From contig JACDAZ010000383.1 of NCBI GenBank assembly GCA_013695175.1, forward strand, positions 1-7,734: a stretch of DNA of 7,734 bases, written 5' to 3'. Source of the DNA: Flavisolibacter sp. (GTDB lineage: Bacteria; Bacteroidota; Bacteroidia; Chitinophagales; Chitinophagaceae). A model generated the notes under the pieces. The model worked only from the letters and a program-made list of their open reading frames with translations, made no database searches and was not told the origin of the DNA. Of this stretch, positions 1-7,411 are shown piece after piece. Position numbers and translations under genes: made by a program. The first letter of the stretch is position 1. Each line of letters opens with the position of its first letter.

Positions 1-513
1 AAACCTGTTCATTTTTGTCATACCTACATCTGCTTTTGTTTCGCCTGTTGCTTCTCCTTTTGTCCAATGAATAGGTGTAACTATAGAATAAAACTGACCA
101 CCGGATTTACCTTCCATGCTTGTTTTACCTGCAATTCCATAAGCAATATATGGTCCGCCACCAGTAAAAAAACGGCTGTAATCACCATTGCCTTTATAAG
201 TTAAATTAAGCGGAACTTCCAAATAAAAAGGAGCTGTTGTTGAATTGTAATAATCAAAAGGAGTTTCACCTGTCTGATGTTGTGATCCTTTACCGGTAAA
301 TAATAAACCGGGTTGCAGAAAAAGATTTTCGGAAAACTCCATATCGCCTACAACACCTACATGATAACTTACTATTCTACTGGTGTAATTGATAGCACTT
401 TCAGATGCGGTGATGTTTGCAAGATTTATACCTGTTCGAAACTGGTACTGCGACTGTGCATGAGAAACAATAAACAAAAAGGCAGTAATGAAATAAATTA
501 ATTTCATTTTCAT
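1..513 (-). CDS. Outer-membrane beta-barrel protein (PorT/OMP_b-brl_2-like), C-terminus beyond window
   Basis: The reading frame runs from an ATG at 513 to the window edge without a stop, giving the first 171 residues; the C-terminus lies outside. Residues 1-20 form a signal peptide (MKMK, hydrophobic FITAFLFIV, then SHAQS), so export to the outer membrane is expected. The mature part has the alternating strand/turn pattern of small Bacteroidota barrels and shares blocks with the next gene: GINLANI (28-34), LQPGLLFTGKGS (66-77), PFYLEVPLNL (95-104) and FFTGGGPYIAYGIAGK (115-130). The two are clearly tandem paralogs. This copy has an unmatched stretch around 138-168. A second ATG at 507 would remove two residues and cannot be excluded. 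The ligand or role is unknown; family membership does not predict one. No Shine-Dalgarno is present, as is usual in this phylum. Confidence 0.85.
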   Translation of the reverse strand, partial: MKMKLIYFITAFLFIVSHAQSQYQFRTGINLANITASESAINYTSRIVSYHVGVVGDMEFSENLFLQPGLLFTGKGSQHQTGETPFDYYNSTTAPFYLEVPLNLTYKGNGDYSRFFTGGGPYIAYGIAGKTSMEGKSGGQFYSIVTPIHWTKGEATGETKADVGMTKMNRF

Positions 514-537
514 AAAGGGACGGTTTTGCTTGTTTTA

Positions 538-552
538 GACAAATGTTTTGCC
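538..552 (-). promoter_or_regulatory. Dyad GRCAAATGKTTTGCC upstream of first barrel gene
   Basis: The plus strand reads GACAAATGTTTTGCC, an inverted repeat of GGCAAA arms around 3 nt with one mismatch. It ends 24 nt before the start codon at 513. Nearly the same element lies 27 nt before the paralogous gene (1391-1405). On the coding strand the right half reads AACATTTG, one base off the Bacteroidota -7 consensus TAnnTTTG, and a TTG lies 22 nt further upstream. It may therefore be a promoter, an operator overlapping it, or both. Confidence 0.45.
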
Positions 553-575
553 AACTTCGGTAGATTGAACAACCT

Positions 576-596
576 GTTTATAACTTCTTTATAAAC
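576..596. repeat. Perfect 8-bp inverted repeat, GTTTATAA-N5-TTATAAAC
   Basis: The arms are at 576-583 and 589-596 with a 5-nt spacer. It lies between the two barrel genes, just upstream of a TTG that could be the -33 element of the downstream gene. It is AT-rich and not followed by a T-run on the minus strand, so it is a poor intrinsic terminator. An operator or weak transcript-end hairpin is possible. Confidence 0.4.
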
Positions 597-670
597 AAAT
601 TTCAACTAAGAACATTGACTAATTTTTCATAGTATAAAGCATTTTACACATCCACTTTTTATCTAACTAC

Positions 671-1363
671 TTATAGTTTAAATCCTATAGTAAAACTCAC
701 TACCCTGTGCTTGTTATTATTATTTTGTGAGCTGTTAGTTCCTGATTGTAATTTAGCCAAACCAAGTCCATAGTTCACGCCTAATACAACTGATTTTCCT
801 TCAATACCTGCTGTACCATTTAGTCCGTAATCAAACCGCCTCATGATGCCGTAACCTGCTCCTTCATCCTGTGAAAAAGTTGTGGGATCATCATTGGAAA
901 AATCAATATTTTTTTCTCCACTATATGCTATACCGGCAACCTTACCTTCAATTTTTCTTTTACCGGTAACACCTATAGCACCATATGGGCCGGCACCTGC
1001 AAAAAAATTAGTTCCCGTGCCTAGACCTGCTTTAAAAACAAGAGTCACCGGAACTTCAATATAAAACGGATTTACTGTGGCTTTATAATAATTTAATGAA
1101 TTCGGATCACCGGATTCGATTTTCGAACCCTTACCTGTATATAAAATTCCTGGTTGTAATGTTATATTATTTCCTGCTAATGGTAATTCTGTAATAATAC
1201 CGGCCTGGAAGCTGGTGAGTGTGTTAGCACGGTTTACCTCACCTCCATCAGTTACTGAAATATTTGCGAGATTTATTCCGGCGCGAATACGTGTTTGAGA
1301 ATTAGCTTCTGAAATAGTAATAAATAGTGCAACAGCACATAAAAAGAAAAACCTGTTTTTCAT
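671..1363 (-). CDS. Outer-membrane beta-barrel protein (PorT/OMP_b-brl_2-like)
   Basis: This 230-residue protein is a complete small outer-membrane barrel. I chose the ATG at 1363 rather than the in-frame ATG at 1384 because MKNRFFFLC then begins a standard signal peptide (residues 1 to about 23, ending EANSQ) and aligns with the paralog's start. Motifs shared with the neighbouring paralog are GINLANI (28-34), LQPGILYTGKGS (69-80), PFYIEVPVTLVFK (99-111) and FFAGAGPYGAIGVTGK (120-135). The protein ends in a typical amphipathic terminal strand, VVSFTIGFKL, suitable for insertion by the BAM machinery. A Ser/Asn/Lys-rich stretch just before this strand is probably an exposed loop. The downstream paralog starts 157 nt after the stop, and each gene has its own upstream dyad, so separate transcription is plausible. 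The specific function is unknown. Confidence 0.88.
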   Translation of the reverse strand: MKNRFFFLCAVALFITISEANSQTRIRAGINLANISVTDGGEVNRANTLTSFQAGIITELPLAGNNITLQPGILYTGKGSKIESGDPNSLNYYKATVNPFYIEVPVTLVFKAGLGTGTNFFAGAGPYGAIGVTGKRKIEGKVAGIAYSGEKNIDFSNDDPTTFSQDEGAGYGIMRRFDYGLNGTAGIEGKSVVLGVNYGLGLAKLQSGTNSSQNNNNKHRVVSFTIGFKL

Positions 1364-1390
1364 AAAAATCCAATTTTGTATCAATCTAAT

Positions 1391-1405
1391 GGCAAATGGT
1401 TTGCC
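1391..1405 (-). promoter_or_regulatory. Perfect dyad GGCAAATGGTTTGCC upstream of second barrel gene
   Basis: This is a perfect 6-bp inverted repeat (GGCAAA/TTTGCC) around TGG, ending 27 nt before the ATG at 1363. It matches the element upstream of the paralog at 538-552 in 13 of 15 positions and sits at nearly the same distance. The placement favours a shared regulator site or core promoter. The -7 match on the coding strand (ACCATTTG) is weaker than in the other copy. Confidence 0.45.
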
Positions 1406-1418
1406 AGAATCCGGATAC

Positions 1419-1439
1419 TTAAACCAGTAGCAGGTTTAA
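1419..1439. repeat. Hairpin-forming inverted repeat after the permease gene
   Basis: TTAAACC at 1419-1425 pairs perfectly with GGTTTAA at 1433-1439 around a 7-nt loop. It lies 33 nt past the permease stop on the minus strand. No T-run follows on that strand, so a classic intrinsic terminator is not supported. It may be a 3'-end stabilising hairpin, or an upstream site for the barrel gene at 1363. Confidence 0.4.
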
Positions 1440-1472
1440 AGGTTTAAAAGAATTTTTATTTTTTTAAAGAAA

Positions 1473-2903
1473 TTATTTCATCTTTTTATTCCTGTACAAA
1501 AAGTAAACATAAAAAGGTATTCCTGCTGATAATAATACTAATCCCAGTAGTGAATATACTATTGGTGTTTTTCCTGTATTATAATTATAAATATCATTAT
1601 AAAGAGTAATAACAAAATACAAAGCAGCGAATAACATAAAGATTATGGGTATTGTTGGGTAACCTTTTAACCTGTATGGTCTTGGGGCATCAGGCATTTT
1701 TTTACGGAGAATAATAATACCGTAAGCTGCAAATCCATAAAAGATCCAGGTTACAAAAACAAACATATCCATCAGCATATCAAAACTTCCGGTTATTACA
1801 AATACAACAGACCATGCTGCCTGCAGCCATAATGATGTATATGGAGTATGATTTCTTTTGTCTTCTTTTGCTGCCCACGAAAAAAAAACCCCATCTTTTG
1901 CCATAGCATATGTAACACGTGAACATGGTAAAATATTTCCATTTGCTGCACCGGCTGTTGATATAATTACCATTACAGCAATTAAAGATGCACCTCCGGC
2001 ACCCATTACTTTTTGTAAAGCATCTGTTGCCACTAATGAAGAATCTTTCATTTCTTCAACAGGCAACATATATAAATAAGCCTGTGTAGTTAGTAAATAC
2101 ATCACAATACAAACTACCAGGCCCCATATTAATCCACGCGGAATATTCTTTTGAGGGTTTTTAATTTCACCACCTGCAAAACCCAGGTTGTTCCATCCGT
2201 CATAGGCTGCCAGGGCACCTGATGTGGCAGCAATAAAAGCAGTAAGCAAACCCCATGCAGAGAAATCCATATCAATACTATTTGTAGTAAAGTTTGAAAC
2301 AGATCCCTTACCGGAAAAAAAGATACCTAAGATTAGAAACAATAAGGCTAATACTTTAATGAGAGTAAATAAAACCTGAATGTTACCACCTGCTTTTACA
2401 CTTCGGTGGTTGATGGCTGTAACGACAACTATTAATAAAATTGCAAGTGCTTTTACACCAATATTATTAAGAGGATATAAATCTCCAATGAATGGTAAAT
2501 GAATGATGAAAGATGAAACAGTTGTATCAGAAAATGAAGGCAGATCAATAAAATAGGTACTGTATTGGGCAAAAATGAAAGATATTCCGGCAATGGCTGC
2601 TGTATTAATGACAATAAATGAAGCCCATCCAAACATATAAGAAAAGAACCTGCCATACATATACCTGAAGTATGCGTATTGACCTCCGGTTTCCGGCAAC
2701 ATAGCTCCCACTTCAGCATTGATCATAGCGCCAAAAATGGATAAGACTCCGGCCACCACCCATACCAATGATAACAAAAGCGGTGATCCTAATTGTCCCG
2801 CCATAGTTGCGGGCTTCATAAATATGCTGCTTCCGATTACTGAACCGGCTACAATAGATATACAGGCCCAAAGGCCTAATTTACGTTGCAGCGTATTGGA
2901 CAT
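1473..2903 (-). CDS. APC-superfamily amino acid permease (LAT/SteT-like)
   Basis: This 476-residue, highly hydrophobic protein has about 12 predicted membrane segments and lies in the inner membrane, where it should carry out amino acid uptake or exchange. Segment 1 contains the broken-helix substrate motif GSVIGSSIF (20-28), matching the GxxxGxGIF pattern of the APC fold. ETGGQYAYFRYMYG (71-84) and YDGWN (234-238) followed by GGEIKNPQKNIPRGL (244-258) are hallmarks of the LAT branch, which includes bacterial SteT and animal L-type exchangers. The C-terminal PRPYRLKGYP (408-417) is also typical. Length is normal. The ATG at 2903 starts 6 nt after the oxygenase stop, which points to co-transcription and probably translational coupling. 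The substrate cannot be read from the sequence; neutral amino acids are usual for relatives. The gene appears intact. Confidence 0.92.
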   Translation of the reverse strand: MSNTLQRKLGLWACISIVAGSVIGSSIFMKPATMAGQLGSPLLLSLVWVVAGVLSIFGAMINAEVGAMLPETGGQYAYFRYMYGRFFSYMFGWASFIVINTAAIAGISFIFAQYSTYFIDLPSFSDTTVSSFIIHLPFIGDLYPLNNIGVKALAILLIVVVTAINHRSVKAGGNIQVLFTLIKVLALLFLILGIFFSGKGSVSNFTTNSIDMDFSAWGLLTAFIAATSGALAAYDGWNNLGFAGGEIKNPQKNIPRGLIWGLVVCIVMYLLTTQAYLYMLPVEEMKDSSLVATDALQKVMGAGGASLIAVMVIISTAGAANGNILPCSRVTYAMAKDGVFFSWAAKEDKRNHTPYTSLWLQAAWSVVFVITGSFDMLMDMFVFVTWIFYGFAAYGIIILRKKMPDAPRPYRLKGYPTIPIIFMLFAALYFVITLYNDIYNYNTGKTPIVYSLLGLVLLSAGIPFYVYFLYRNKKMK

Positions 2904-2909
2904 AAACAG

Positions 2910-3989
2910 TTAGTTCATAAATTCTGCTATCAACCGGTGAAAATGATGTGTTCCCTGTTCTCTTGTTGCTGAATATCGGCCATGGGTATAAAATCTTGAT
3001 TGTACACCTTTTTGCACCTGTTGTACAATCTCTTCATCCTCCATTTCCACTTTGTCTAAATCACTTCCTGCACCACGGTTGTATTTTTCTTCTTTCCATA
3101 TATAGGTATAAAAAGAAACTTTTGTTTTATTGATAGCTATTGGCTGTACAATATTTAATGATAATCCCCAGGGATAAAAATTAAACATCATGTTGGGAAA
3201 GACCCAGAAATAATATGCTGCTATTCGTTTTCCATAATCAGGTGAAGTTGTTGGAAGATCAAAACAATCTTCATCCTCTTTGGCAATTCCTAATTGCAGA
3301 TTTGAGTATGGAAATATTTCTGTAGTGTATTCGCTATAATCTATTACAGCATTGAGCCCGGAATGCACAAATGGAATATGAAAACCTTCCAGGTAATTTT
3401 CGCAATACAAAGCCCAATGAGCATCAACAAAGTATTCTTTTGAAAGTTGCTGTTGCCATTTAAATTCAGTAAAAGGTATCCAGTGCAAACGCTGATGCAT
3501 ATCCGAAAAAAATAATGCCGGATCCATCATATTATGCAATGATGTAAATAAGAGGTTGCCAAACCGGTAAACAGGCAACTGGTATAAATCATCAGAAGGA
3601 GTAGGAAAATTTTCTACCTCTTTAAACTCGGGCATGGATTTAAATTTTCCATCCAGTTGAAAGATCCTGCCATGGTATTTGCACCGCAGGTTTGTTGTTT
3701 TGCACGCTTCTGTTATGACCAAATTTCCCCTGTGTGTGCATACATTAGATAAACAATAAAAATCATCTTCAGCATATTTTGTAAGCAACAATGGTTCATC
3801 TATAAAGGAAGGAAGCAAAGTGAAAGGGTAACAGTTATGTGACTGCAGGTTTTCTGAGTGTGTTATAAAATGCCAGCTTTTGGCAAATATTCTCTCTTTA
3901 GAAACATTAAATATTGCGGGAGAAATATAAAATTCAGTATTTAAAGTTTTTGCTTTACGTATGTCTGCATCAACATAAAAATTTGTCAT
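2910..3989 (-). CDS. Rieske [2Fe-2S] non-haem iron oxygenase, alpha subunit (CntA/GbcA/CMO-like)
   Basis: This 359-residue protein has an N-terminal Rieske domain with the cluster ligands C84-T-H86 and, 16 residues later, C103-K-Y-H106. The C-terminal catalytic domain contains NYLEGFHIPFVH (198-209). H204 and H209 are the expected mononuclear iron ligands, and an acid near D318 (MEDEE, 316-320) is the likely third. The position three before H204, which relays electrons from the Rieske cluster in the neighbouring subunit, is Glu201 rather than the Asp of aromatic dioxygenases. Glu here is recorded for carnitine oxygenase CntA, and the C-terminal block QKGVQSRFY...REQGTHHFH also resembles choline/betaine/carnitine oxygenases. 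I infer oxidation or demethylation of a quaternary amine or a similar small compound, but the substrate is unproven. A reductase is required and none is in the window. The permease gene follows 6 nt later. Automated pipelines would probably call it an aromatic ring-hydroxylating dioxygenase. Confidence 0.9.
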   Translation of the reverse strand: MTNFYVDADIRKAKTLNTEFYISPAIFNVSKERIFAKSWHFITHSENLQSHNCYPFTLLPSFIDEPLLLTKYAEDDFYCLSNVCTHRGNLVITEACKTTNLRCKYHGRIFQLDGKFKSMPEFKEVENFPTPSDDLYQLPVYRFGNLLFTSLHNMMDPALFFSDMHQRLHWIPFTEFKWQQQLSKEYFVDAHWALYCENYLEGFHIPFVHSGLNAVIDYSEYTTEIFPYSNLQLGIAKEDEDCFDLPTTSPDYGKRIAAYYFWVFPNMMFNFYPWGLSLNIVQPIAINKTKVSFYTYIWKEEKYNRGAGSDLDKVEMEDEEIVQQVQKGVQSRFYTHGRYSATREQGTHHFHRLIAEFMN

Positions 3990-3996
3990 ACCAAAT

Positions 3997-4030
3997 GAAA
4001 AGTAAGTTAATCATTATAGATGATTAGCAA
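3997..4030 (-). promoter_or_regulatory. Possible Bacteroidota-type promoter of the oxygenase-permease operon
   Basis: On the minus strand TTG (4030-4028) is followed after 23 nt by TACTTTTC (4004-3997), one base off the -7 consensus TAnnTTTG. The resulting leader would be very short. It lies downstream of the terminator at 4037-4063 and would make that terminator irrelevant to the operon. The match is weak and could be chance in AT-rich DNA. Confidence 0.22.
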
Positions 4031-4036
4031 TGCATC

Positions 4037-4063
4037 AAAAAAGAATCCCGCAGGTGCGGGATT
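4037..4063 (-). terminator. Intrinsic terminator on the minus strand, 47 nt upstream of the oxygenase
   Basis: A perfect 8-bp stem (AATCCCGC/GCGGGATT, 4044-4051 with 4056-4063) around a 4-nt loop is followed, reading the minus strand, by C and six Ts (4042-4037). It stops transcription heading into the oxygenase gene. It is therefore either the end of an upstream minus-strand transcript or an attenuator inside the operon's leader. On the plus strand there is no T-run, so it acts in one direction. Confidence 0.8.
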
Positions 4064-4147
4064 TAAACAATTTCAGCAATAGCCGGCTCAGCCTGAATTC
4101 CATTTGGAATACTTTCCGGACCAGGATACCAAGTTTTTCCCGGAAAG
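4064..4147 (-). promoter_or_regulatory. Candidate structured leader or small RNA ending at the terminator
   Basis: Reading the minus strand towards the oxygenase there are three stems before the terminator. They are CTTTCCGG/CCGGAAAG (8 bp, 4147-4140 with 4119-4112), ATTCC/GGAAT (4110-4106 with 4101-4097), and TTCAG/CTGAA (4097-4093 with 4076-4072), the last two sharing a base. CGGGA in the first loop region could pair with TCCCG of the terminator's first arm, a weak antiterminator. It resembles no riboswitch class I recognise. The segment also reads as an open frame ending in EPAIAEIV-stop, so an eroded gene end is the alternative. Confidence 0.28.
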
Positions 4148-4512
4148 ATTAACAGGAATAGATAGGAATTGGATCTTAATCTTAAAAGTAAAATTAAAAT
4201 TAAATAAATTGATTTTAAATACAATAACCACCTGGTTAAAGAATCAGGAAATGATTATCATGATCAAAACCATCTTTTTTCTTACTGCTTAAAACAAATT
4301 TGCTTTTTAGCCACTTGAACATTTTGTACAGCATAATAATTTGTTTTATTGGTTAAGAGAATAAGAAAAGTATTCAGAGGGAGTTGCTCCGGTAAGAGCA
4401 AAGATTTAGCCAATATTAGTTAACAAAGGAAACAGCATGTGGTGGTGATTTCAAGATACGGATTAATTCTTAAAAAGTTTTGATTGTTTAAATATTTTAT
4501 TTAGATGTATAT

Positions 4513-4654
4513 AAATTCTATTTTTTGAACCACAAAGGCTGGATGGCACTAAGATGCACAAAGGGAGATTTTTAAGAACTAAATTTCTTATTACAATGAA
4601 ACAAGAAGCAACCAGAAACACTATTTACATATGATTTTGAAAATACTGTGCCTG
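4513..4654. repeat. Long direct repeat, copy 1 (142 bp)
   Basis: It starts with AAATTCTATTTTTTGAACC and contains ACCACAAAGGCTGG and ATGCACAAAGG. Its first 52 bp match copies 2 and 3 except for one base (GGATGG against GGAAGG). The middle is diverged, and the tail ACATATGATTTTGAAAATAC continues identically into CTGTGCCTG in copy 2. ACCACAAAGG-type intergenic repeats are common in Bacteroidota genomes. No coding potential is evident. Confidence 0.85.
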
Positions 4655-4786
4655 AAATTCTATTTTTTGAACCACAAAGGCTGGAAGGCACTAAGATGCA
4701 CAAAGGATGATCTTTAAGAACTTATCCCTTATCATATGAAAAACTAAAAACATTATGTACATATGATTTTGAAAATACTGTGCCTG
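4655..4786. repeat. Long direct repeat, copy 2 (132 bp)
   Basis: It directly abuts copy 1 in the same orientation. The 5' core (4655-4707) and the 3' tail ending TACTGTGCCTG are conserved; the central part differs by substitutions and about 10 bp less length. The fixed ends around a drifting centre suggest that the ends carry the function or the duplication boundary. Confidence 0.85.
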
Positions 4787-4902
4787 AAATTCTATTTTTT
4801 GAACCACAAAGGCTGGAAGGCACTAAGATGCACAAAGGAAGATTTTTAAGGACTTATTCCTTATTACATGAAACTCCAAGAACATTATGAACATATGATT
4901 TT
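4787..4902. repeat. Long direct repeat, copy 3 (truncated tail)
   Basis: It has the same 5' core as copy 2 and then a diverged centre. It keeps ACATATGATTTT but lacks the following GAAAATACTGTGCCTG. The array therefore breaks here, at the side nearest groEL. Confidence 0.8.
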
Positions 4903-4908
4903 CTTTAT

Positions 4909-4945
4909 AACCACAAAGAAATAATTAGCGTAAGGACATGCAAAG
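4909..4945. repeat. Degenerate fourth fragment of the long repeat
   Basis: AACCACAAAG followed by TAAGGACATGCAAAG resembles the repeat core's AACCACAAAG and TAAGATGCACAAAG with altered spacing. It appears to be a decayed or variant unit. Confidence 0.45.
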
Positions 4946-4961
4946 TATTAGCGCCATTCGC

Positions 4962-4981
4962 ATTAATTCGTGTAATTCGTG
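4962..4981. repeat. 20-bp direct repeat ATTAATTCGTGTAATTCGTG, copy A
   Basis: It is identical over 20 bp to 5084-5103. The pair brackets the groEL terminator. TTCGTG-rich intergenic repeats of this style recur in Bacteroidota. Confidence 0.8.
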
Positions 4982-5010
4982 TTTAATAATTCGTGTTTAA
5001 TAATTCGTGT
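4973..5010. repeat. 14-bp tandem repeat TAATTCGTGTTTAA, 2.7 units
   Basis: Units lie at 4973-4986 and 4987-5000, with a partial unit at 5001-5010, all exact. The array overlaps copy A of the 20-bp repeat and is probably a slippage expansion of it. Confidence 0.85.
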
Positions 5011-5022
5011 CATTCGTTTTCC

Positions 5023-5068
5023 AAAAAAAAGCCCCACCATTCCGATAGCTATCGGAACTGATGAGGCT
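5023..5068 (-). terminator. Strong intrinsic terminator of groES-groEL
   Basis: Reading the minus strand, a long hairpin is followed by eight Ts (5030-5023). The inner stem is the perfect palindrome TTCCGATAGCTATCGGAA. The outer stem pairs AGCCTCATCA with TGGTGGGGCT through two G-U pairs, separated from the inner stem by a bulged G. It begins 38 nt past the groEL stop and closes the operon. Confidence 0.93.
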
Positions 5069-5083
5069 CTTAACGAACTTAAT

Positions 5084-5103
5084 ATTAATTCGTGTAATTC
5101 GTG
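5084..5103. repeat. 20-bp direct repeat ATTAATTCGTGTAATTCGTG, copy B
   Basis: This exact copy of 4962-4981 ends 3 nt before the groEL stop codon, so it separates the gene from its terminator. Confidence 0.8.
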
Positions 5104-5106
5104 ATA

Positions 5107-6828
<1,722 letters not shown>

Positions 6829-6847
6829 CATTTTACTAAGCTTAGTC

Positions 6848-7129
6848 TTAAACTATAGCCAGGATGTCACTTTCCCTCATGATAAGGAAGTCTTCTCCTT
6901 CAATTGCGATTTCGGTACCTGCATACTTACCATATAATACAGTATCTCCTTCTTTTACAGTTACCGGTTCGTCTTTTTTACCAGGTCCTGCGGCGATTAC
7001 TGTTCCACGTTGAGGTTTTTCTTTTGCTGTATCAGGTATAATGATACCACCGGCAGTTTTTTCTTCAGCTGCATTCGGTTTTACAATCACTCTGTCGTGT
7101 AGAGGGGTAACACTTACTTTGTTAGCCAT
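6848..7129 (-). CDS. groES: Co-chaperonin GroES (Hsp10)
   Basis: This 93-residue protein is the lid that caps GroEL as a heptamer in the cytoplasm. [12 protein letters not shown] (7-18) is the canonical opening strand. [21 protein letters not shown] (22-42) is the mobile loop, with GGIII supplying the hydrophobic tripeptide that docks on Gro[11 protein letters not shown] and [11 protein letters not shown] are the expected barrel strands. Length is typical and the ending ESDILAIV is standard. It is the first gene of the operon; groEL starts 97 nt after its stop. A consensus -7 promoter element lies 54 nt upstream of its ATG. No CIRCE inverted repeat (TTAGCACTC-N9-GAGTGCTAA) is present, so HrcA control of the usual type is not supported. 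Confidence 0.99.
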   Translation of the reverse strand: MANKVSVTPLHDRVIVKPNAAEEKTAGGIIIPDTAKEKPQRGTVIAAGPGKKDEPVTVKEGDTVLYGKYAGTEIAIEGEDFLIMRESDILAIV

Positions 7130-7162
7130 ACGTTTATGAATTTTTAGTTTTATGAAAGAATA

Positions 7163-7179
7163 CCCGATGTTTTACCGGG
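7163..7179 (-). promoter_or_regulatory. Hairpin at the predicted 5' end of the groES mRNA
   Basis: On the minus strand CCCGGT-AAAAC-ATCGGG forms a 6-bp stem with one G-U pair. Its first base (7179) lies about where transcription should start, given the -7 element at 7191-7184. It could stabilise the mRNA or bind a regulator. Confidence 0.45.
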
Positions 7180-7183
7180 CGTG

Positions 7184-7191
7184 CAAAGGTA
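7184..7191 (-). promoter_or_regulatory. -7 promoter element TACCTTTG of groES-groEL
   Basis: It exactly matches the Bacteroidota housekeeping -7 consensus TAnnTTTG, placed 54 nt before the groES start. I see no clear TTG at the -33 distance. The 282-bp gap between groES and the divergent gene at 7412 shows no other strong element; TGGCTTTG near 7367 is a one-mismatch candidate for the rightward gene but also lacks a -33 partner. Confidence 0.65.
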
Positions 7192-7411
7192 AACGAATAA
7201 CGTGCCATCGGCTCATAAAATGCTAAAATTGCAGTTTCTGCTTTAAAAGCTGGTAATTCCATCACTCTCCTTACATAAACTGTCTTGTTGCTGTGCCATT
7301 TTTTCATTTGGTTAACAATAGAAAAAAACTTTTACTCTTAAATATTTTCTCCCAATTCAGCTATTGGCTTTGTGTTTGTGTTATTTAAGTAGTATTTAAA
7401 AATTTAAGATT

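Larger units (their letters stand above)
3990..5106. other. Gene-free 1.1-kb region between groEL and the oxygenase
   Basis: No convincing coding sequence is present on either strand. From left to right it holds a possible oxygenase promoter, an intrinsic terminator on the minus strand, a structured segment (to 4147), an AT-rich stretch (about 4150-4512) with a minor hairpin TTGCTC-N6-GAGCAA at 4384-4401, three long repeats plus a fragment (4513-4945), short TTCGTG repeats, and the groEL terminator. A 32-codon minus-strand ORF (4334-4236) and an open frame without a start (4254-4063) exist but are not called as genes. Confidence 0.7.

Noticed and set aside
1364..1384. Upstream ATG at 1384 as the start of the second barrel gene
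   Set aside because: It would add MIQNWIF before a normal signal peptide, and the paralog begins at the position equivalent to 1363.
4104..4292. Plus-strand 62-codon ORF as a gene
   Set aside because: It overlaps the inverted-repeat segment, has low-complexity Lys/Leu/Ile composition from AT-rich DNA, and shows no recognisable motif or start context.
4384..4401. TTGCTC/GAGCAA hairpin as a terminator or riboswitch
   Set aside because: The 6-bp stem has no T-run on either strand and no neighbouring conserved motif, so chance is the simplest explanation.
4513..4902. Insertion sequence or transposon
   Set aside because: There is no transposase frame, no terminal inverted repeats and no target-site duplication.
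4513..4945. CRISPR array
   Set aside because: The units are over 110 bp, abut one another and are imperfect, with no short identical repeat separated by uniform unique spacers, and no cas gene is nearby.
7130..7411. CIRCE operator upstream of groES
   Set aside because: No TTAGCACTC/GAGTGCTAA arms or close variants are present in the interval.
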